Below, one piece after another: positions 24,936 through 32,600 of a DNA stretch of 35,273 nucleotides. The translations under genes were made by a program, and so were the position numbers. The stretch is from positions 1 through 35,273 of the forward strand of contig JAIFKN010000299.1 in NCBI GenBank assembly GCA_020049615.1, written 5' to 3'. This stretch comes from a bacterium (GTDB lineage: Bacteria; Planctomycetota; UBA11346). The notes beneath the pieces are model-generated. The model did no database searches. It saw nothing but the letters and a program-made list of their open reading frames with translations, and was not told the DNA's origin. Positions within the stretch are counted from its first letter, which is position 1. Each line of letters opens with the position of its first letter.

Positions 24936-26726
24936 ATGCTCCGGTCCTTGTGCGTCTCCGTCTGCCTGCTGACCGGCGTGGTCGCGACGGCAGGCGAGGT
25001 GCAGACGCGCTTCCACCAGTACACCAAGCGCTGGGCGGCGCATCCGGACCGCGCAGCCGTGCTCGGCGCGACCCGCTGCGGCGGCGGCGGCACCGAGTGG
25101 TTCGCAGCCGGAGCGGTGCTGCCGGATGGCGGCATCCTCGCCGCGGGTTCGACCCTCGGCCCGGTCTTCGATCCGCCCGGCATCACGGCGCTGGTCCTCG
25201 GCCGCGATGGGAAACCGCCGGCTGCCGTGCCGGCGCTGACCGACCCCAAGGCGATGTGGAACTGGGCCCATCCCCAGGCCACCGGCTTCGTCGTCCGCTA
25301 CGGCCCCGACCTCCGGACGGTGCAGGCGGCGATCCGCCTGCCCTGGGGCGCGGGGGGGATCACCAGCGCGGTCTGCGACGCCCGTGGCCGCGTCTATCTC
25401 GCCGGCCCGGCGGGACCGGCCTTCGCTTTGCTCGGACCCTGCGAGGACCTCACCCCGGCCAGCCACGGGGCGAACCCCAAGGCTCCGGCGCAGGCCTCGT
25501 GGATCGCCTGCCTCGAACCGGACCTCCGCCGGGTGGCCTGGCTGCGCCGCCTGAACCAGCCGGCGGGCTCGGCCGAGGTCCGGCTGACCGCCGCCGGTAC
25601 GCTGCGCCTGGCGGCCGGCGACGTCTATGAGCTCTCCGCCGACGGCGCCCTGCTCGGCAGCAGCGTGGTGCAGGTGGCCGGACGCGCCGACAAGGGCGGG
25701 ACGCGCTTCGCCGTCAATCCGCTCGACGGGCGCTGCGCCCTCGGTGGCGACCGGCAGTGGCCGACCGGGCGCGAGCCCTACCGCGATCCGTGGCTGCACA
25801 TCCACCGCCCCGACGGCCAGCTCGACCTGCAGCTCTACTGGTGGAACGGAGGCTACATCGGCCTGGACAACGTGCGTCTGGAGTCCGATTCGGCGGTGCG
25901 GATGCTGCGCTGGACGGATGACGGAGACCTCGTCTTCGTCGGCTGGTCGGATGGCGGCAACTCGGTGTTCAACCGCATGCCCTTCGACCTGCGCCGCAAC
26001 GCCCCGAACATGAACCGGCTGGGCATGGAGGGTTGGGGCATGGGGGTGCTGTCGCAGGCCTGGCTGGTGCGCCTCGACGGCACGACCTGGCAGGTGGAGG
26101 CCGGCACCAACTGGCTGGCGTACCTCGCGGGGGAGAACAAGCCCAACGGCATCGGCATCGACAGCCTGGGCACCGCCGCCGACGGCTCCTTCCTCATCGC
26201 CGGCAGTTCGGCCTGGGGGCTGATCCGCACCGGCAACCACCTCACCCCCGGTGGCCCCCCTGGTGGGCGATATGTGGCCGTGCTGTCGCCAGGACTCGAT
26301 GTCCTGCGTTTCTCCTCCTGTCTGCCGGGCAGCGGCCAGGTGCAGGTGGTGAACAGCGAACCAGTTGCCTTCGCCAGCGGGATGGCCAAGGGCCGCCCCC
26401 TCGCCCTGGTCCTCACCGGAGCGGGCGAGACCGGCGCCGCCTACGGCGACACCTGGACCGCCCCGACCACGGTGGGAGCCGTCCAGACCACCTATGGCGG
26501 CGGCCATCTCGATGCCCACCTCGTGGTGCTCGATCTCGGCCGTGGCAGCACCGACGCCCCCCTCTCGGCTACCGAGCCGGTCCGTCGCGAGGCGCCGAAG
26601 GCCAAGGCCTCGCCGAACCACGGACTGCCCACCGGCCTGGACGACGCTCCAGATGCTCCGGCCGTGCCCGCCGGTCCGCCGACCGCCAAGCCGGGCGGAG
26701 GAGACGAAGCATGGCTGATGGAATGA
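24936..26726 (+). CDS. Exported propeller-like protein of unknown function
   Basis: 596 aa from ATG 24936, giving a signal peptide (MLRSLCVSVCLLTGVVATAG). The mature protein has repeated blade-like units with Gly/Asp turns and aromatic strands: GAVLPDGGILAAGST, ARGRVYLAGPAGPAF, DDGDLVFVGWSDGGNSVF, AADGSFLIAGSSAWG. These look like beta-propeller or delta-60-type repeats. The last 60 residues are a Pro/Ala/Lys-rich low-complexity tail. No catalytic motif is evident. The end overlaps the next gene's 5' part. It is probably the first gene of the four-gene group running off the right edge, and probably acts in the periplasm or at the cell surface. Confidence 0.7.
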   Translation: MLRSLCVSVCLLTGVVATAGEVQTRFHQYTKRWAAHPDRAAVLGATRCGGGGTEWFAAGAVLPDGGILAAGSTLGPVFDPPGITALVLGRDGKPPAAVPALTDPKAMWNWAHPQATGFVVRYGPDLRTVQAAIRLPWGAGGITSAVCDARGRVYLAGPAGPAFALLGPCEDLTPASHGANPKAPAQASWIACLEPDLRRVAWLRRLNQPAGSAEVRLTAAGTLRLAAGDVYELSADGALLGSSVVQVAGRADKGGTRFAVNPLDGRCALGGDRQWPTGREPYRDPWLHIHRPDGQLDLQLYWWNGGYIGLDNVRLESDSAVRMLRWTDDGDLVFVGWSDGGNSVFNRMPFDLRRNAPNMNRLGMEGWGMGVLSQAWLVRLDGTTWQVEAGTNWLAYLAGENKPNGIGIDSLGTAADGSFLIAGSSAWGLIRTGNHLTPGGPPGGRYVAVLSPGLDVLRFSSCLPGSGQVQVVNSEPVAFASGMAKGRPLALVLTGAGETGAAYGDTWTAPTTVGAVQTTYGGGHLDAHLVVLDLGRGSTDAPLSATEPVRREAPKAKASPNHGLPTGLDDAPDAPAVPAGPPTAKPGGGDEAWLME

Positions 26727-27373
26727 GCCTGCGCTGTGCCGGCATCCTCGTGCTCTGCGCCAGTGCGCTGGCCGCGGCCGATGGCGAACGCTACCTCTTC
26801 CTGCCCAAGGAGCCGAAGTGGTTGACGGCGAACCTGGATGTGCGCGACGCGGCCGACGTGCTGTGGCCCAACCTCATCGGCGGCCGCAACGCCTCGGGCG
26901 AGGTCGTCCTGGACGCCGAAGGGGTGTCCGGAGGCTTCGTCGTGCGCTTCGGCGAGCACAGCCAGATCGACGGCGGGCAGAGCCGGCGCGTCCTCGGCGA
27001 CGCCGTGCGCGGCAAGCCGGTGGCCGAGTTGACCGTGCGCCGTATCGCCGGCGCGGGAGCCACCCTCAACGCCGCCGCCGAGCTCGATCAGGCCCTGGCC
27101 GGGCCGGCCGCCAGGCCCGAGCCACCGAAGACGGCGACCATCGAAGGGGAACTCACATTCCTCGGTCGCAGTGTGCCAGTGGCAGCCACGGTGCGGTTGG
27201 CGCGCAGTGGCGAGAAGCTCGTCATCACCGGCGAGATTCCGCTCGCCGGGACGCTTCTCGGCCTCGCCACCGAACGCCTCGTGCTATCCTTCGGCGTCGC
27301 TGGCTATCTGAGCAGCACCGACCAGAAGCGGGGACCTGGCGGTCCGGACCTCGACCTCGACCTCAACCGCTGA
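26711..27373 (+). CDS. YceI-like exported protein
   Basis: 220 aa from ATG 26711, chosen because GGAGGAG lies about eight bases upstream. ATG 26723 overlaps the previous stop as ATGA and would remove only four residues. A signal peptide (MSLRCAGILVLCASALAAAD) precedes a beta-rich domain with features of the YceI lipocalin-like fold: a GEVVLDAEGVSGGFVV strand pair and, near residue 135-175, EGELTFLGRSVPVAATVRL followed by ITGEIPLAGTLLG. YceI proteins bind isoprenoid-like or other lipids in the periplasm; lipid binding here is inferred from the fold only. The similarity is moderate, so another exported beta protein is possible. It overlaps the upstream gene and is 8 bp from the next one. Confidence 0.65.
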   Translation: MADGMSLRCAGILVLCASALAAADGERYLFLPKEPKWLTANLDVRDAADVLWPNLIGGRNASGEVVLDAEGVSGGFVVRFGEHSQIDGGQSRRVLGDAVRGKPVAELTVRRIAGAGATLNAAAELDQALAGPAARPEPPKTATIEGELTFLGRSVPVAATVRLARSGEKLVITGEIPLAGTLLGLATERLVLSFGVAGYLSSTDQKRGPGGPDLDLDLNR

Positions 27374-27381
27374 GCGGCACC

Positions 27382-29685
27382 ATGCGCATCCTCCCCGTCC
27401 TGCTCGCCTCCTGCGCCTGCTTCGCCGGCGAGGCCGCGCCGCCAGCCAAGCCGGCGACGAAGACCGCCGAGGCCGTCGCCGCTCCGGCCAGCCAGGCCGA
27501 CCAGCGCGCCGCGCGCCGGCTGATCAAGGACGCCGAGGAGAAGATCCAGCTCGCCGAACCCGACGCCGCCATCGCCATCTACGAGCGCGTCCTGGAGAAG
27601 TATCCGCGCACCAATGCCGCCTACTCGGCCCGCCTCGGCCTCGGCCGGCTCAATGCCGCCAAGGGAGACTTCGCCGCCGCCATCGACCACTTCCAGCGCG
27701 CCGCCGGGCGCGGTACCGGGGCCGAGGCCGAGCCCAACCCCGACCGCGCCGAGCGCACCGAGGCGCTCTATCAGACCGGCATGTGCCAGGTCAGGCTCGG
27801 CCATCCCGAGCGCTCGTTCCCCAGCTTCCGGGCCGTGATCGAGACCGCGCCAGGCACCCCGTGGGCCAACCGCGCCTACTTCGAGATCGGCGAAGCCCAC
27901 TTCGCCGCCGGCAACCACACCCAGGCGATCGCCAACTTCCGCATGGTCGGCACCAGCCTGGGCAAGGAGCAGCTCGACAGCCTGATCGCCGAACTCGGGC
28001 GTCCGGCGGTGGTGCGGGTCGCCGATCGCGACCTGCTGCTGCTCGACGACAAGCCCTTCGTCGCGGCGGCGGTGTCCAGCGAGGGCGACCGCGAGCGCAT
28101 CGTCCTGCGCCCGACCGTGCCCGGCTCGGAGGTGTACATCGCCCAGCTGCCGACCGCCCTCGGCCCGCCGACGCCCGGCGACGGCGTGCTGCAGGGATCC
28201 GGCGCGGTCAACGCCACCGTCACCTACAACGACAGCTTCACCGCGAGCGGTGGTGCCGACCAGCCGCGGGTGCTGGAGCTGAAGCTCGTGGGTGAGGGCC
28301 GTGCCAGCCTCACCGATGGCGCCTTCCGTGATCCCGTCCGGGAAATCATCCTCGATGAGGGCCGTGGCGAGGTGGCGGTGCGCGTGCGCGACCCCGACCG
28401 CGACCTCGGTCCGCAGGCCGAGCGCATCGCCGCCGAGCTGGTGGCCGAGCGGCCGCTGCCGCGCGACGACAAGGAGGCCCCGGACGCGCCGCTGCGCTGG
28501 GAGGAGCGTGGGCGTCTCGCCATCGAACTGGTGGAATCGATCCCCGCCCGCGCCGAACTGACCGCCGCCGCCGGCGTCCTCGTGACCGCAGCGCCGGCTG
28601 CCAAGGGCGGAGCCAAGACCGCCGATCCTGGCCTGCGCAGCGGCGTGTTCACCACCCGGGTCGCCCTGGCCCGCGCCGGTGGCCAGGCCCCGGCCGGGGT
28701 CCTGGCGGTCGAGCTCGGCGACCGCATCTGCCTGCGCTATCGCGACGAGCGGCACCTCGCCGGCGACCAGCCCGCCCTGCGCGAGGCGATGGCGATGGTG
28801 GTGCCCGGCAGCACCGCCACCCTGATGGTCGCCGGCACCAGCCTGCGCGACGCCAACCTCAAGGTGCGCAAGGAACTGCTCCAGGCTGAGACCTCCTTGC
28901 GCATCGGCGAGGTCTACCGCGACATGGGCCTGGAGAGCTACGCCCAGCGCCGCTTCGGCGAGGCGCTCGATGAATGCCGGCGGGTCGGCGCCAAGGCCGA
29001 GGCCGTCGATCGCGAACTGCGTGAAAGCACCCTGCATACGCTATGGCGGATCTTCCTCGCCAAGGGCGCCCTGGCCGAGGCGGCCGAGACCTGCCGCGCG
29101 CTGCAGCGCGAATTCCCGCAGTCCGACCTCATCGACGACAGCCTGCTCGCCCTCGGCGAGGCCGCCGAGCAGGCCGGCCGCATCGACCAGGCGGCGCAGC
29201 TGTACCAGCAGGTGGCGCAGCTGCCCGGCGGCAGCACCCTGGCGCCCGAGGCCCTGTTCCGCATCGGCAAGATGCACGAAGCGCGCATCCAGTCGAGCCG
29301 CGACGGCAAGGTCAGCGAGGACCCGGCGGCGCGACAGCGCGCCATCGCCGCCTACCGCAGCGTCTTCACCGGCTTCCCGGACAGCGCCTTCGCCGCCGAC
29401 GCGGTCCGCCGCATCGGCGACCTCTACTTCGCCGAACGCGACTACGGCCAGGCGATCGACTTCTTCGAACGGGTCCTGCGCCAGTATCCCGACGCCGCCT
29501 TCACCGACGACGTGCTGTTCAACCTCGCCCGCTCGCGCTACCTCAAGGAGGATTTCGCCGGCGCCCTCGCCGCCGTCGCCCGCCTGGAGCGCGAGCACCC
29601 GGGCTACCAGCGCATGGACAAGGCACGCACCCTGCGCGGCCTGATCCAGCGTCGCCAGACCGCCCCTGCCGGGAGCCCCAAGTGA
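27382..29685 (+). CDS. Exported TPR-repeat protein
   Basis: 767 aa from ATG 27382 with signal peptide MRILPVLLASCACFAGEA. After a Lys/Ala-rich linker, TPR repeats occupy about residues 48-200 (AAIAIYERVLEKYPRT, AAIDHFQRAAGRG, HTQAIANFRMVG). A beta-rich middle part (about 205-480) includes LPTALGPPTPGDGVLQ near 255-270 and a DPDRDLGPQAE motif. A second TPR block fills about 500-755 (AAQLYQQVAQLPGG, AIAAYRSVFTGFP, AIDFFERVLRQYP), similar in style to YbgF/BamD-type repeats. It probably works as a periplasmic scaffold. The stop overlaps the GTG start of the next giant protein, with which it shares the PTALG module, so the two probably form one assembly. No enzyme motif is visible. Confidence 0.8.
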   Translation: MRILPVLLASCACFAGEAAPPAKPATKTAEAVAAPASQADQRAARRLIKDAEEKIQLAEPDAAIAIYERVLEKYPRTNAAYSARLGLGRLNAAKGDFAAAIDHFQRAAGRGTGAEAEPNPDRAERTEALYQTGMCQVRLGHPERSFPSFRAVIETAPGTPWANRAYFEIGEAHFAAGNHTQAIANFRMVGTSLGKEQLDSLIAELGRPAVVRVADRDLLLLDDKPFVAAAVSSEGDRERIVLRPTVPGSEVYIAQLPTALGPPTPGDGVLQGSGAVNATVTYNDSFTASGGADQPRVLELKLVGEGRASLTDGAFRDPVREIILDEGRGEVAVRVRDPDRDLGPQAERIAAELVAERPLPRDDKEAPDAPLRWEERGRLAIELVESIPARAELTAAAGVLVTAAPAAKGGAKTADPGLRSGVFTTRVALARAGGQAPAGVLAVELGDRICLRYRDERHLAGDQPALREAMAMVVPGSTATLMVAGTSLRDANLKVRKELLQAETSLRIGEVYRDMGLESYAQRRFGEALDECRRVGAKAEAVDRELRESTLHTLWRIFLAKGALAEAAETCRALQREFPQSDLIDDSLLALGEAAEQAGRIDQAAQLYQQVAQLPGGSTLAPEALFRIGKMHEARIQSSRDGKVSEDPAARQRAIAAYRSVFTGFPDSAFAADAVRRIGDLYFAERDYGQAIDFFERVLRQYPDAAFTDDVLFNLARSRYLKEDFAGALAAVARLEREHPGYQRMDKARTLRGLIQRRQTAPAGSPK

Positions 29686-32600
29686 ACCGCCGCACCCGAC
29701 TCGCCTCCGCCACCCTGCTGGCGCTCGCCGCCTGCCTGCCGGCTGGCGAAGCGCCACCCCTGGCCGAGCTCGAATCCAAGGTCGCCTCGGCCGGGCTCAA
29801 GGCGGCCTCCGCCGACCTCATCGCGCTGGCCGCCGCCTACGAGGCGGCCAGCCGCCCGCTGGAAGCCGCCAGCGCCCTCGAACGCGCGATCGCCGCCGGC
29901 GGCGCCGCTGATCAGCGCCGCCGCCTCGGCCGGCTGTGGGAGGCCGCCGGCAGGTTCGACGCCGCCGCCCTGGCCTACAAGGCCGCCGCCAACGGGCCGG
30001 GCGGGGCCGAGGCCGCCCTCGAGGCCGCCAACGTCATCGCCGGCTGGTTGTCCGACCGCGCCCGTGCTGTCGCCGAATACACCGCCGTGGCCAAGACCCA
30101 TGCCGGCTCGCCGCAGGCGCGCGAAGCCCTGATCAAGGCCTTCGCCAGCTATTGGCCGGACGAGTCGCGCAGCGTCCGCGCCGAGGCCGAGGATCTCGCC
30201 CTGGTCCAGTTCCCGGGCGAACCCGCCCTGGCCACTGCGGTCGCCGCGGCGGCCAGCCGCCTCGCCGAAGCCAAGCAGTTCGACAAGGCCAAGGCGGCAA
30301 TCACCAAGCTGCCCGCGGGGCAGGCGCGCACCGAGGCCGAAGCCAACCTGGCCGCACGCCAGGGCAAGCCGGGCGAGGCCTCCGATGCGTGGGAGGCGCT
30401 CTACGCCAAGAACCGCGATCCCGGCCTGCTGCAGCGCGCCGCCGAAGCCGTCGACAACGCCGACCGGCCGCGTTCGGCCAAGCTGTGGCTGCGGATCGCC
30501 ACCGACCATCCGAGCCATCGTTGGCCAGGCGACCTCATCGGCCGGATCGCCGGGCTCGACCCGGCGACCTTCACCGGCGCTGCCGCCACCCTGGCCAAGC
30601 TCTGGGAAGGCGACGAGGGCGCCCTCGCCCTGCTCGCCCTGCGCCGGGCCATCCAGGGCGGCGACCGCGCCGCCCTGGCCGGCGAAGCCCTGCGCCGCGA
30701 TGCCGCCGCGTTGCCCTTCGATTGGCTGGTCGAGGCCGCGGCAGATGCCGGCGCCCGCCTGGCGATCGCCAACCGCGGCAAGGAGGACGACTTCGGCGGC
30801 TGGCAGTGCCGGATGGCTGCCGCCCTGATCACCGATGGCGACGCCGGGGCGAAGGCGCTGGGCGAGGCCCTGCGCGACGGCGGCCTGCTCGACGAGGGCA
30901 TCGCGCGCCGCGCGCTGCAGTTGTGGTCCGACCGCCACGGCAACCGTCGCGACCGGCCCGAGACCGTAGCCGCAGTGGCCATCCTGGTGCCGACCACCCT
31001 GGCCGGACCGCAGCGCAACGAAGCGCGCGAGATGTGCAAACGCATCGTCCAGGAGTACATCCGCGACAAGAAGCAGCGTGAGACGCTGCTCGGCGATGCC
31101 GGCGAGTCCGACCCGGCCGCCCGGGCGATGCGCGAGAAGGGGCCGCAGGCCCTCGCCGCCCTCGCTGCCGATCCCCCGCCGGGCATGCCCGCCCTGCGGC
31201 TGCAGGCGGTGCGTAGCGAAGCCTGGCGCCGGGCCATGGAGCGCCGCGAGACGGCCATGGCCGGGGCCGCCGTGGCCCGGCCCGCCGCGGCGACGCCGCT
31301 GTGGGCGGTGCGCTGGGCCCAGGCCCTGATCGAGGCCGGAGACGGCCTCGACCGCAACCAGATCGATCCCACCCTGGCCGCCCTCGCGCCCGTCCTCGCC
31401 GCTCCCGGCGCCCTGGCCCAGCAGGCGCTGGGCTGCGCCGTCGAACTGCAGAATCGCGCAGGGCGCCACGCCGAGGCGCTCAAGCTGGCCCAGCGGCTGC
31501 CGGCCGATGCCCAGCGGTGGGAGCGCAGGTCGCGCTGGGCGGTCGCGGCCAGCGCCGCCGCGGCAGGCGACAAGGCCGCCTACGCCAGGGTCCTCGCCGC
31601 CGCAGCCCGGGTCGATGGCGATCTGGCCTGGACGATGCTCGCCGACAACCGCTTCCGCGCCCCGGAGGAATGGCGCAACGAACTCCTGCCGACGACGCTG
31701 CAGGCGATGGCCGACCCGCGCCGGCGCCTGGAGATGCTGCTCTGGCACGCCAGGGCCCGGCGCGACGCCGGCGATGGCGCCAAGGCGTTGGAAGCGGTGT
31801 CCCAGGCCAAGACCCTGGCCGGCGGGGACAGCCGCCTGCTCGAACCGGTGCTGCTGCAGGAACTCGACCTCGCCCAGCGCCGCCGCGACGCGGCCGCCGA
31901 GGACGCCGCCGCCAAGGCCCTGGCGGCGAACGCCGCCATCACCATCGAGGATTGGCGCGGCGTCGGCGATGCGCTCCGGCGCTGGCTCGAGCCGCGGCTC
32001 AAGGGCCTGCCGCCGGCCGAGGCCGAGTCCGCCCTGTCGGCGGTCATCCGCAGCGGCAACCTCGCCGGACTGTGGGCCTGCGGCGAGCTGGCCGCCCGCC
32101 AGCGGCCGCGCGACCCGACCGCGGCGGCGCTGACCATCCAGCGCGCAGCCCGCATGATCTGGCGCGAGGATCGTGACAACTTCGACCAGGCCCTCGCTCT
32201 GGCCCAGGCTGAAGCCGACGCCGGCCGGGCCGGCATCGCCGCCGGCGCCTTCGCCAGCATGGCGGCCTGGTTCCGTGCCGATCGCGTCGGCCAGGAGCGC
32301 ATCGACCAGCTGCGCCGGCTCGCCGCCGCCCAGCTGGCCAAGACCGGCGTGGCCGGGGCCGGGGTCGATGACCGCGATCCCAAGGCCCCCCTGCTGCGCG
32401 CCGCCGCCCTGCTGGCGGCCGGCGACGAGGACGAGGCCTGGCGCCTGGTCCGCGACCACCGCAAGCTGCTCGACGAGCATCTCGCCCGCCTGCCGGCGGA
32501 TCTCGGACTGATGGCCGCCAGACGTCTGGCCGGCGACGGCGACATCGCCGGCGCCCGCGCCCTCACCGAGGGGCTGCTGCGCGCCCAGGGCGACGACGCC

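Noticed and set aside
24936..24985. Sequence encoding SLCVSVCLLTG that resembles an arm of the palindromic repeat
   Set aside because: Only loosely similar at the DNA level, with no second arm nearby; it is explained as a signal peptide.
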